From contig NZ_QORW01000019.1 in NCBI RefSeq assembly GCF_003574735.1, positions 1 to 64,000 of the forward strand: 64,000 bases of DNA. Reading direction: 5' to 3'. This DNA is from Dongia deserti (GTDB taxonomy: Bacteria > Pseudomonadota > Alphaproteobacteria > Dongiales > Dongiaceae). Each line of letters starts with the position of its first letter. Positions within the stretch are counted from its first letter, which is position 1. Shown here piece by piece: positions 17,962 to 26,300 of the stretch. Under the pieces are notes generated by a model. The model was not told the DNA's origin, made no database searches, and was given only the letters and a program-made list of their open reading frames with translations. The position numbers and the translations under genes were made by a program.

Positions 17962-19077
17962 ATGATCCGGAGGATCGCGCTGGGCCTTGGATTGCTGGCC
18001 GTTTTGGTCGGCTTCGGCTTTGGCGGGCACTATTGGTGGCAGGTCATCCGGTTCCAGCAATCGACCGACGACGCCTATGTGGAGAGCGACATCTCCGCGA
18101 TCAGTCCGCGCATCGACGGCTACATCCAGGAGGTGCGCGTCGCCGACAACCAAGCGGTCCGCAAGGGCGACATGCTCGCCATCATCGACGATCGCGATTT
18201 CCGCGCCCGCCTTGACCAGGCCCGCGCCACCCTGGCGACGGACCTTGCGGCGGTCGCGACCTATGACAGCCAGATCGCATTCCAGCACTCGAAGATCGAC
18301 CAGGCCCAGGCGCAGCTCGACTTCGCCGGCGCGGAACTGGAGCGCGCGAAGTCGACCTATGACCGGCGCAAGAAGCTGGTCGACGGCAAGATCATCAGCG
18401 TCCAGGAGATGGACGACGCCAGCGCTGATTATCGCAAGGCCAAAGCGGATGTGGTGCAGATGCGCGCCGCGCTGGTGGCGGAGCAGGGCCAACTCGCGGT
18501 GATCGAGGCCGAGCGTCGTCAGGCACAGGCCAAGGTGGCGCAGGCGGAGGCCGAGGTCGAGCTTGCCGCGAGCGAGTTGGAGAAGACCGTCATCCGCGCG
18601 CCGATCGACGGCGTGGTCGGCGACCGCACGCTCAGAGCCGGGCAGTTCGCGAAGCAGGGCCAGCAATTGCTGGCCCTGGTTCCGATTGACATGCACGTGG
18701 TTGCCAATTTCAAGGAGACGCAGCTTGGCCGCATCCGGCCGGGCCAGAAGGTCGAGATCCGTGTGGACGCCTTCCCGGGGCAGCCGGTAATCGGGACCGT
18801 CGAGAGTTTCTCGCCGGCGAGCGGCGCCATGTTCAGCCTGCTGCCGCCGGAAAATGCCACCGGCAACTTCACCAAGATCGTGCAGCGTGTGCCGGTGCGC
18901 ATCGGCCTGCCGCGCGGCAACACGCTCACTGGATTGCTGCGGCCGGGTCTGTCCGTCGTGGTGAGCATCGATACGCGCGGCGGCGAGGGTGAAGCGCAGG
19001 TGGCCGCGGGCAACAACCTGCTGTTCGGCGCCGCCCAGGCCAGCTCCGACCAGCACGCGGCCGACGACAGCAAATAG
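17962..19077 (+). CDS. HlyD/EmrA-type membrane fusion protein
   Basis: The 371-residue periplasmic adaptor has one N-terminal membrane anchor (residues about 5-23). A split lipoyl domain follows (STDDAYVESDISAISPRIDGYI and the return strand TVIRAPIDGVVGDRTL). Between the halves lies a long coiled-coil hairpin rich in Ala, Gln and Glu, and a beta-barrel domain follows. DDAYV is the hallmark of the EmrA branch. With the EmrB-like transporter downstream it should form a tripartite efflux pump that uses an outer-membrane channel encoded elsewhere. The ribosome site AGGAGAGGAAA precedes the ATG well. Confidence 0.87.
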   Translation: MIRRIALGLGLLAVLVGFGFGGHYWWQVIRFQQSTDDAYVESDISAISPRIDGYIQEVRVADNQAVRKGDMLAIIDDRDFRARLDQARATLATDLAAVATYDSQIAFQHSKIDQAQAQLDFAGAELERAKSTYDRRKKLVDGKIISVQEMDDASADYRKAKADVVQMRAALVAEQGQLAVIEAERRQAQAKVAQAEAEVELAASELEKTVIRAPIDGVVGDRTLRAGQFAKQGQQLLALVPIDMHVVANFKETQLGRIRPGQKVEIRVDAFPGQPVIGTVESFSPASGAMFSLLPPENATGNFTKIVQRVPVRIGLPRGNTLTGLLRPGLSVVVSIDTRGGEGEAQVAAGNNLLFGAAQASSDQHAADDSK

Positions 19078-19125
19078 CCTGCGCGTAGGTCGCCATGCAG
19101 TGCTCACTTCTCTTTCTGCGGCAAG

Positions 19126-19236
19126 GCTTGGTCTTGCCATCCATTGGTTTGACTGCACCCCCTAGCGCCGTCCGGACACCTTGCGCGAAACGCCGGGCGG
19201 CGACCACTGCAGTCATGGATGGCAAGACCAAGCTTT
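19126..19236. repeat. long bulged inverted repeat between hlyD and emrB genes
   Basis: GCTTGGTCTTGCCATCCAT (19126-19144) is the exact complement of 19215-19233. The pairing resumes with GACTGCA (19151-19157) against TGCAGTC (19208-19214), so a stem of 26 pairs has one 6-nt bulge around a 50-nt loop. It begins about 50 nt after the HlyD-gene stop. It may be a mobile palindromic repeat, a transcription attenuator or an mRNA-stabilising hairpin between the two pump genes. Confidence 0.6.
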
Positions 19237-19286
19237 GGCGAGAGGACGCGACCTTCGCATCTGAGCGAGTGAGCCATAAAGAAGCT

Positions 19287-19534
19287 CCCCTTCTCCCCTT
19301 GCGGGAGAAGGATACGCAGGCTTGGCGAGGTGGAGCCGAGCCTAGCCGGAGTTGGACGAGGGCTAGCGCACCGACAGGTGCGCGCGTTCGCAAGAGTGCT
19401 AGAGATACCGCATCGAACCTCGCGAGTACAGCGCTTGCGCGCTGCGCGCCTCCGGCGCTGCCCCCTCACCCAGCTTCGGCTAAGCTCACTTCGTTCGCTA
19501 AGCCTCCGCAACCCTCTCCCGCAAGGGGAGAGGG
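19287..19534. repeat. MITE-like element with terminal inverted repeats
   Basis: The ends at 19287-19311 and 19512-19534 are near-perfect reverse complements built on CCCTTGCGGGAGA, and each is itself palindromic. The 248-nt span has no gene and no good open frame. A solo end occurs at 12022-12045. It separates the two efflux genes, which normally lie adjacent, so it was probably inserted. Confidence 0.5.
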
Positions 19535-19558
19535 GGTTGTTGAGAGGGCGAAGCTGCA

Positions 19559-21103
19559 ATGAGCCCGGAGGTCACCACTCGCCACTGGGCCGGCTTCATC
19601 GCGATGGTGGTCGGCATGTTCATGGCAATCCTGGACATCCAGATCGTCGCATCGTCGCTGAAAGAGATTCAGGCGGGGCTCGCTGCCAGCGCGGATGAGA
19701 TCAGCTGGGTCCAAACCTCCTACCTGATCGCCGAAGTGGTGATGATCCCGCTGACCGGCTATCTGGCGCGGCTCCTTTCCACGCGCATTCTCTTCACGAT
19801 CTCGGCCGCCGGATTTGCATTGAGCTCGCTGCTCTGCGCACTGGCGGGGGACATCAATTCCATGATCGTCGCGCGCGCGATCCAGGGCTTCATCGGTGGG
19901 GCGATGATTCCGGTGACCTTCGCCGCCAGCTTTCTCATGTTCCCGCGCGAATGGCGCAACAACATCTCCGTGCTCATGGGGCTGGTCGCGACAATGGCGC
20001 CGACCATCGGCCCGTCGCTCGGCGGCTGGATCACCGAGAACAGCTCCTGGCACTGGCTGTTCCTGATCAACTTGCTGCCCGGAATCATCGTCTCGGTGCT
20101 GGTGTGGACCTGCATCGACATCGACAAGCCGAACCCGGCGCTGCTGAAGGGCATCGACATTTCCGGCTTCATTCTGATGGCGCTGTTCCTCGGCTCGCTG
20201 GAATATGTGATGGAGGAAGGGCCGCGCTGGGACTGGCTCGAGGACGAATCCGTGCGCACCGTCGCGATGATCGGCAGCGTGGCCGCTGCCGGATTCTTCT
20301 GGCGCATGTTCCGCTATGACAATCCGATCGTGGATCTGCGCGCTTTCGCCGATCGCAATTTCAGTCTCGGCTGCCTTTACAGCTTCATCATCGGCATCGG
20401 CCTCTATGGCAGCGTCTACATCATGCCGCTGTTCCTGGCGAACATCCGCGGTTACAACGCGCTGCAGATCGGCGAGGTGATGTTCGTGACCGGCGTGTTC
20501 CAGTTCCTCTCGGCGCCGATCGCGGGGCGCCTAGCGAAGGTACTGGACCCGCGCGCCATGCTGATGCTGGGACTTGGGCTGTTCGGCGGCGGGGTCTATC
20601 TGCAGTCTCTGCTGACGGTAGACTGGGGCTTCTGGGAATTCTTCCTGCCGCAGGCGGTCCGCGGCCTGGCACTCATGTTCCTGTTCATGCCGGTCAACAT
20701 CATGGCGCTCGGCACGCTGCCGCCCGAGCGGGTGCAGAATGCGAGCGGGCTCTACAACCTGATGCGCAATCTCGGCGGCGCGATCGGGCTTGCAGCCATC
20801 AACACGGTGATGATCGAGCGGCTGGCGCTGCACTGGATGCGGCTGGTGGAGAATTTGACGCCCGGCAATCCAAACCTGCAGAACTTCCTGTCGAACGCTG
20901 GAGCCGGGCTGTCGCTGCAGCTCGGAGAGGCGGGTGACGCGGCAGCCATCAGGCTGCTGGCCAACATGGTGCGGCAGCAGGCCGACGTGCTGACCTTCGC
21001 CGATGTGCTGCTGCTGATGGCGGCGGTGTTCTTCGCCGGCATGCTGCTGATCCCGCTGCTGCGCAAGCCCAAGCCTGCACCGAGCGCCGGTGGCGGGCAT
21101 TAG
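19559..21103 (+). CDS. EmrB/QacA-type MFS drug exporter (DHA2 family)
   Basis: The 514-residue protein has about 14 hydrophobic segments, as in the DHA2 family. The first helix, motif C in VARAIQGFIGGAMIPVTF and the DHA2-typical start FIAMVVGMFMAILDIQIVASS are present. It should export toxic organic compounds with proton antiport, coupled to the HlyD-type protein encoded upstream. The gap of 481 nt to that gene is unusual for the pair and is filled by two palindromic repeats, so expression of this gene may depend on read-through. Confidence 0.88.
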   Translation: MSPEVTTRHWAGFIAMVVGMFMAILDIQIVASSLKEIQAGLAASADEISWVQTSYLIAEVVMIPLTGYLARLLSTRILFTISAAGFALSSLLCALAGDINSMIVARAIQGFIGGAMIPVTFAASFLMFPREWRNNISVLMGLVATMAPTIGPSLGGWITENSSWHWLFLINLLPGIIVSVLVWTCIDIDKPNPALLKGIDISGFILMALFLGSLEYVMEEGPRWDWLEDESVRTVAMIGSVAAAGFFWRMFRYDNPIVDLRAFADRNFSLGCLYSFIIGIGLYGSVYIMPLFLANIRGYNALQIGEVMFVTGVFQFLSAPIAGRLAKVLDPRAMLMLGLGLFGGGVYLQSLLTVDWGFWEFFLPQAVRGLALMFLFMPVNIMALGTLPPERVQNASGLYNLMRNLGGAIGLAAINTVMIERLALHWMRLVENLTPGNPNLQNFLSNAGAGLSLQLGEAGDAAAIRLLANMVRQQADVLTFADVLLLMAAVFFAGMLLIPLLRKPKPAPSAGGGH

Positions 21104-21181
21104 ATACACAGGCGATTGTCAGTCTGTCACCCAGGCCTTAGCCAGCACCTATGCGCTATCGCTGCAGCGCTGACATGTCGT

Positions 21182-21218
21182 ATGGGTGCCGGCTTTCGCT
21201 CCGCTCGGCCGAGATGAC
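21182..21218. repeat. dispersed palindromic intergenic element, copy 2
   Basis: This stretch, 37 nt long, is the reverse complement of 4770-4806 with 4 mismatches (shared core CGCTCCGCTCGGCCG and ending in GATGAC). An upstream GTCACCCAGG near 21127 may be its other end. It lies between the convergent exporter and aldo/keto reductase genes. Confidence 0.55.
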
Positions 21219-21228
21219 AATTGACGTG

Positions 21229-22209
21229 TCATGAGAAACCAACAACCTTGTGCGGCACGTATGGCTCCTCCAACGCTGCAATCTCTTCTGCGGAAAGCTT
21301 AAGCGAAACCGCCGCGACCGCATCGGTCAAATGATGCGGCTTGCTGGCGCCGATGATGGGCGCGGTCACCACGGGCTTCGACAGCACCCAGGCGAGCGCC
21401 ACTTGCGCCCGCGATGCCCCGCGCGCTTTGGCGACTTCCGCGACACGCTCCACTATCTTGCGGTCGGCCTCTTCGGTCGCGCCATACAGGGTGCGGCCAA
21501 ACTCATCGGTCTCTAAGCGCTTGGTGGTCTCGCTCCAATCGCGGGTCAGGCGGCCGCGCGCCATCGGGCTCCACGGAATGACGCCGATTCCTTCCGCCGC
21601 ACAGAGCGGTAGCATCTCGCGCTCCTCCTCGCGATAGAGCAGGTTGAGATGGTTCTGCATGCTGGCGAAACGGGTCCAGCCACGAGCATCGGCGGCGTAG
21701 AGCGACTTGGCGAACTGCCAGGCGAACATGGAAGAGGCGCCGATATAACGCACCTTGCCGATCTTGATCAGGTCGTCCAGCGCCTCGAGCGTCTCCTCGA
21801 TCGGTGTGTCGTAGTCCCAGCGATGGATTTGGTAGAGATCGACATAGTCGGTGCCGAGGCGCTTCAGGCTGGCGTCGATCTCGTTGAAGATCGCCTTGCG
21901 GGAAAGGCCGCCGCCGTTCGGTCCTGGCCGCATTTTGAAATAGACCTTGGTCGCCAGCACGATCTCCTCGCGCTTGGCAAAGTCGCGCAGCGCGCGGCCG
22001 ACGATCTCCTCGCTGGTACCGTCCGAATAGGTGTTGGCGGTATCGATGAAATTGATGCCGAGTTCCAGCGCCTGCTTGATGAGCGGACGGCTGGCCTCCT
22101 CATCGAGCGTCCAGAGGTGAGAGCCCCGCTCCGGCACGCCATAGGTCATGCAGCCTAGGCAGATGCGCGAAACCTTGAGGCCGGCCTTGCCGAGCCTGAC
22201 GTATTCCAT
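21229..22209 (-). CDS. aldo/keto reductase
   Basis: The 326-residue protein is an NADPH-dependent aldo/keto reductase with the (beta/alpha)8 fold. The catalytic tetrad is visible as Asp and Tyr in FIDTANTYSDG, Lys in LATKVYF and His in YQIHRWD. The frame is open to 22248, but the ATG at 22209 is preceded by GGAGGGG and gives the normal start MEYVRLGKAGLKVSRICLG. It lies 10 nt downstream of a second reductase of the same superfamily but a different subgroup, so they form an operon. Physiological substrate is unknown; sugar or aldehyde reduction is plausible next to sugar transport genes. Confidence 0.82.
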   Translation of the reverse strand: MEYVRLGKAGLKVSRICLGCMTYGVPERGSHLWTLDEEASRPLIKQALELGINFIDTANTYSDGTSEEIVGRALRDFAKREEIVLATKVYFKMRPGPNGGGLSRKAIFNEIDASLKRLGTDYVDLYQIHRWDYDTPIEETLEALDDLIKIGKVRYIGASSMFAWQFAKSLYAADARGWTRFASMQNHLNLLYREEEREMLPLCAAEGIGVIPWSPMARGRLTRDWSETTKRLETDEFGRTLYGATEEADRKIVERVAEVAKARGASRAQVALAWVLSKPVVTAPIIGASKPHHLTDAVAAVSLKLSAEEIAALEEPYVPHKVVGFS

Positions 22210-22219
22210 GCACCCCTCC

Positions 22220-23047
22220 CTACGTGAAGAGCTCCGGATCGGGGCCAATGCGTCCCCGATTATTGTCGAGCGTGGCGATCTTCGCCATGTCGTCCTCGGT
22301 CAGCTCGAAATTGAACACGTCGAAGTTCTCGACAATGCGCGCGGGCGTCACCGATTTCGGGATCGCGACCAGGCCGTTCTGGATGTGCCAGCGGAGCGCG
22401 ACCTGCGCCGGCGTGCGGCCATGCTTCTGGGCGATGCCGGCGATTAGCGGGTCTTTCATGACACGGCCCTGGCCCAGCGGGCTCCAGGATTCGGTGACGA
22501 TCTTGTGCCTGGCGTGGAACTCGCGCTGCACCGTCTGCTGGAAGCGCGGATGAAGCTCGATCTGGTTGATGACGGGCACGATGCCGGTCTCGCCGATGAT
22601 GTGCTCCAGATGCGGGACCTTGAAATTGGAAACGCCGACCGACTTGGCGCGGCCGCTGCTCTTGATCTCCTGCAGGGCGCGCCAGGTCTCGACATAGAGA
22701 TTGGTGCGCGGTGTCGGCCAGTGGATGAGATAGAGGTCGACATACTCGAGCCGCAGCTTCTTCAGGCTCTCGTCGAACGCCTTCAGCGCATTCTGGGTGC
22801 CATGCCGGTCATTCCACAGCTTGGTGGTGATGAAAAGCTGCTCGCGCGGCACGCCGGCGGCGCGGATGCCGGCGGCGACGCCCTCTTCGTTGCCATAGAT
22901 CGCGGCGGTGTCGATGGAGCGATAGCCGGCCTCGATCGCGGCCTTGACCGCTTTCGGCGCCTCGGCATTGTCGACCTGCCAGACGCCGAAGCCGATCTGC
23001 GGGATCTCGACGCCGTCATTCAAGCGAATATGCGTTTGTTGAGCCAT
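22220..23047 (-). CDS. aldo/keto reductase, 2,5-diketo-D-gluconate reductase-like
   Basis: The 275-residue protein matches the short DkgA/DkgB group of aldo/keto reductases. Catalytic residues appear in SIDTAAIYGNE (Asp, Tyr), FITTKLWN (Lys) and LYLIHWP (His), and the coenzyme end in IPKSVTPARI. The start MAQQTHIRLNDGVEIPQIGFG is typical, so the 163-codon upstream extension is rejected. It is the first gene of a two-gene reductase operon and diverges from the CUT1 importer. It probably reduces keto-sugars or reactive aldehydes; the actual substrate cannot be read. Confidence 0.82.
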   Translation of the reverse strand: MAQQTHIRLNDGVEIPQIGFGVWQVDNAEAPKAVKAAIEAGYRSIDTAAIYGNEEGVAAGIRAAGVPREQLFITTKLWNDRHGTQNALKAFDESLKKLRLEYVDLYLIHWPTPRTNLYVETWRALQEIKSSGRAKSVGVSNFKVPHLEHIIGETGIVPVINQIELHPRFQQTVQREFHARHKIVTESWSPLGQGRVMKDPLIAGIAQKHGRTPAQVALRWHIQNGLVAIPKSVTPARIVENFDVFNFELTEDDMAKIATLDNNRGRIGPDPELFT

Positions 23048-23651
23048 TGGTCTTTTTCCGGACTGTGTAAGAGCAGCAAAATGATAGATTGGAATCGCGG
23101 GGGCGTTTGTCATCCCTTTCTCCTTCCCCGTGTGGGGGAAGATCGGGATGGGGGTCCGTAGCGCGAACCCCGGCAACGATATTGGCTCGCCTGAATATAG
23201 GATCAATGACAGATGTTGGTGCGGCGTCATGCCCATCCAGCGACGCCTAACCTCACTTCGTTCGCATTGAGCTGCCGCTTGCCGGCGAATAGCGGTCCGT
23301 CGACCCGGCGTTCCTGACTGCGTCGCCAACGCATCATCTATGACGTGCGCGATATCAACCCGCGTCGTGTACGGCCAGAACTCGACACCGCCGAGAGCCA
23401 TCGAATGGGGTGGGCCGGCGCGTCCGAACTGCGATCGTCGCCCCGGCCTTAGTCTTGCGCCGGTGAACGACGTCGCGCCGATCGAGCTGAGCGAAGAGGG
23501 GCCCAAGGACGATGCCAAACCCTCAGAACACCTCAAGGGAGCCAGCCGGGAGATGGGTTAAGCACTGGTGTTTGGGCGCAAATGCACTGTAGAGTCCGTG
23601 GGTCCGGTACTGCAAAGCGGGCCGGCCCAAAAAACGAGGGGAGGAAAAGCA
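23048..23651. other. 604-nt intergenic region between reductase and importer genes
   Basis: No convincing gene is seen. It must hold the divergent promoters. A repeat-like stretch CCTAACCTCACTTCGTTCGC near 23248 resembles one near 19482. Open frames here (for example 23340-23561) show no signature, no ribosome site and a composition like repeat-derived DNA. A strong GAGGGGAGGAAAA site just before 23652 belongs to the binding protein gene. Confidence 0.5.
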
Positions 23652-25136
23652 ATGTCATCTTACACGAAGTCTGTGTGCGCGCTTTCCGCCGCCGTCGCGC
23701 TCGGCGCCTTTTCAGGCGTCTCGATGGCCGGCGAGTTCGACGGGGTCACCGTCAACATCCTTACCCGCCCGGGCTATGTCATCGCCGGCCGCCTTGCGGA
23801 GCGCGGCAAGGAGTTCGAAGCCGCGACGGGAGCCAAGATCGTCGTTACGGAAGTGCCGTTCGCTGAGATCTTCCCGAAGATCCAGAATGACTGGTCGACG
23901 GGCACGAATGCGATCGACGTTGGCGTATTTGCCGCCGGTTGGGGCGTGGAACTCGATTCGGCGGGGCTGCTCGAAGATCTGACGCCGTACGTGAAGAAAG
24001 ACAAGAAGCTCGACCTCAACGACGTTGCGCCCTACTTCCGTGACTTCGGCCAGAAGATCGGCGGCAAGACCAAGCTGCTGATGGTCGATGGCGATTTCCA
24101 GATGGTCTACTATCGCAAGGACGTGCTCGAGAAGGCCGGCCTGCAAGCGCCGAAGACTTGGGAGCAATACATCGATGTGGCGTCCAAGATCCATGGCCAG
24201 GACATGAATGGCGACGGCCAGGGGGACTACGGTTCCTGCATATTCAAGAAGCGCAACGCTCAATCCTACTTCGCCATTCAGACCGTCGCCGCGTCGTATG
24301 TGCAGACCCACGGCACGGCCCAGGGCTTCCACTTCGATGGCGCGACGATGAAGCCGATCGTGAACAACGAAGCCTGGAAGAAGGCCTTCGAGGTTTATAA
24401 GGAGACAGGCAAGTACGGCCCGCCGGAAGAGCTTAACATGGACATTGGCGACACCCGCGGCCTGTTCAAGGCCGGCCGCTGCGGGCTGCTCATCGAGTGG
24501 GGCGATCCCGGCACCCTGCAGCTCGACGCCGATGCCGCCAAGGTCAAGGGCCTAATCTACGCGATCGCCGCTGTCGGCTCCGAGGAGGTGCTCGACCGCG
24601 CCACCGGCAAGCTTGTGCCGGTGACGAAAGAGAGCGCTCCGCATTCCGTTGACGGCATCAACTATGCGCCCTTCGCCGCCTTTGGCGGTTGGGCCGGCGC
24701 GATCAACGCCAAGGCGGACCAGAAAAAGAAGGACGCGGCCTATGCCTTCCTCTCCTACATGAACCAGGCTGCCCAGTCGAACGTCGATGTGACTATCGGC
24801 GCCACGGGATACAATCCGTATCGCAACTCGCAGCTCGCCAGCACCGATCTGTGGGTGAAAGCCGGCATGCCGAAGGAGTTGGCGGAGAACTATATCGGCG
24901 CCATCAATGCAGCCCTGAACAACCCCAATATGGCTTCCGACATGAAGATCCCGGGTGCGCAAAAATATACCGGAGTCATTCTTGATACCGAGCTCGCCCG
25001 CTATCTCGCCGGCGAGATCACGGTCGAGGAGGCTCTGGAGAACATTGAGGCGGGCTGGGAGGAAGTGACCGAGGACTTCGGCCGCGACAGCCAGATCGAG
25101 GCGCAGGCTTTGGCGCTCGGCACCGTCGGCAACTAA
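23652..25136 (+). CDS. CUT1-family sugar ABC importer, periplasmic binding protein
   Basis: The 494-residue protein has a Sec signal peptide (residues about 1-26, ending VSMA). A family 1 extracellular solute-binding fold follows, with the inter-domain sequence DGDFQMVYYRKDVLEKAGLQAPKTWEQ and the calcium-loop-like QDMNGDGQGDYG. It is longer than MalE (about 370 residues), as are binding proteins for some polyols and complex sugars. The upstream 28 codons of open frame are discarded because the ATG at 23652 follows GAGGGGAGGAAAA. Two permeases and an ATPase follow on the same strand. The transported sugar is unknown. Confidence 0.83.
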   Translation: MSSYTKSVCALSAAVALGAFSGVSMAGEFDGVTVNILTRPGYVIAGRLAERGKEFEAATGAKIVVTEVPFAEIFPKIQNDWSTGTNAIDVGVFAAGWGVELDSAGLLEDLTPYVKKDKKLDLNDVAPYFRDFGQKIGGKTKLLMVDGDFQMVYYRKDVLEKAGLQAPKTWEQYIDVASKIHGQDMNGDGQGDYGSCIFKKRNAQSYFAIQTVAASYVQTHGTAQGFHFDGATMKPIVNNEAWKKAFEVYKETGKYGPPEELNMDIGDTRGLFKAGRCGLLIEWGDPGTLQLDADAAKVKGLIYAIAAVGSEEVLDRATGKLVPVTKESAPHSVDGINYAPFAAFGGWAGAINAKADQKKKDAAYAFLSYMNQAAQSNVDVTIGATGYNPYRNSQLASTDLWVKAGMPKELAENYIGAINAALNNPNMASDMKIPGAQKYTGVILDTELARYLAGEITVEEALENIEAGWEEVTEDFGRDSQIEAQALALGTVGN

Positions 25137-25145
25137 GCCCGTCCG

Positions 25146-26300
25146 ATGCCGAATGCTGGCGCAGATGTCCAGCCGGGGGACTCCCCGGCTGGCGTCCTTC
25201 CGCATGAGAGGTGGGGAGAGTGGCTCGACCGCCATTCGCGCACGTTCTTCATCGCGCCAGCGGTCGTGCTCATTCTGATCTTTGCGATCTTCCCGACCAT
25301 CTATTCGATTGTTTTCGCCCTGAGCCGCGTCCGGTTCACCGGCGAGGGCTTGAAGTTTCGGCTTGTCTGGTTCCAGAATTTCGCCAAGCAGTTCTTCGGC
25401 AACGACCAGGTGCATTTCCTCGGCAAGGTCGGCACGATGGGTGCGCTTGGCACGCTCTTCTTCGCGGCCGTCACTGCTGCCGTGCTCTGGTGGCTCCGTC
25501 GGTCTTATGGCAAGACGAGCTGGATCGGCATGACCGGCCGAGCCATCTCGGCCACCATGGCCATCTTTGTCGCGTGGATCATCGGCGCCACGCTCTTGTC
25601 GGGCAACCCGATTGGAACACTGCTCACGACGCTCTTCTATGTAGTTGTGGGCTGCGCCCTGCAGTTCGTGATCGGCACTGGCCTGGCGTTCCTGTGCTCG
25701 CAGCCGATATCCGGCAAGAACTTCTTCCGCGTGATTTTCTTCATTCCGTTGATGATCACCCCTTTGGGAGTGGGTTACGCCATGAAAATGGTCGCCGACA
25801 TCACGAAGGGGCCGTTTCAGCCCTTGTTCGGTGCGGCCACCGTGGACGCCTGGGTCTGGTCCGCCGACCCCTGGGCGGCGCGCATCGTGATGATGGTCTG
25901 CGACTCATGGCAATGGATTCCCTTCATCTTCATCGCCATGCTGGCTGCGCTTGAGAACGTGCCCAGGGACCATGTCGAGGCAGCGCAGGTGGACGGCGCG
26001 TCAGGCATCGATATCTTCAAGGAGATCACTTGGCCGCAGATTGTCCCGGTTGCCGTGACGGTGCTTCTGATCCGCATGATCGAAGCCTTCAAGATCGTGG
26101 ATCTCCCGAACATCATGACGGGCGGGGGGCCGGGATCCTCCACCGAGTCGATGACGCTTCACTCCATGTACATCTGGCGCGCCAATGATATCGGCACGTC
26201 AGCTGCGGTGGCTTACCTCCTGCTGCTTTTGACCGTCGTAACCTGCGCCTCGTTCTTCAACTACGTGGTGCTTGGCCAGCTGCGAAGGGCCCGCGGATGA
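25146..26300 (+). CDS. CUT1 sugar ABC importer, permease 1 (MalF/UgpA-like, enlarged)
   Basis: The 384-residue permease has the C-terminal MalF/UgpA core with the EAA loop HVEAAQVDGASGIDIFKEITWPQI, followed by IVDLPNIMTGGGPGSSTESM, a family hallmark. It is some 80 residues longer than UgpA. After the first membrane helix it carries an extra hydrophobic region (about residues 95-170: GALGTLFFAAVTAAVLWWL and MAIFVAWIIGATLL) not usual in this group. It follows the binding protein by 9 nt and overlaps permease 2 by an ATGA. Substrate is unknown. Confidence 0.82.
   Translation: MPNAGADVQPGDSPAGVLPHERWGEWLDRHSRTFFIAPAVVLILIFAIFPTIYSIVFALSRVRFTGEGLKFRLVWFQNFAKQFFGNDQVHFLGKVGTMGALGTLFFAAVTAAVLWWLRRSYGKTSWIGMTGRAISATMAIFVAWIIGATLLSGNPIGTLLTTLFYVVVGCALQFVIGTGLAFLCSQPISGKNFFRVIFFIPLMITPLGVGYAMKMVADITKGPFQPLFGAATVDAWVWSADPWAARIVMMVCDSWQWIPFIFIAMLAALENVPRDHVEAAQVDGASGIDIFKEITWPQIVPVAVTVLLIRMIEAFKIVDLPNIMTGGGPGSSTESMTLHSMYIWRANDIGTSAAVAYLLLLLTVVTCASFFNYVVLGQLRRARG

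Noticed and set aside
17854-19158. 434-codon open frame on the minus strand
   Set aside because: It lies entirely antisense to the well-supported HlyD gene and shows only Arg/Gly/Asp-rich composition without any domain; long antisense frames are normal in GC-rich DNA.
19078-19558. Possible insertion sequence between the efflux genes
   Set aside because: No transposase frame fits in 481 nt and no target duplication was found; only a non-autonomous repeat element is supported.
23340-23561. 73-codon plus-strand frame before the CUT1 binding protein
   Set aside because: No ribosome site or domain; the region looks like degraded repeat DNA.
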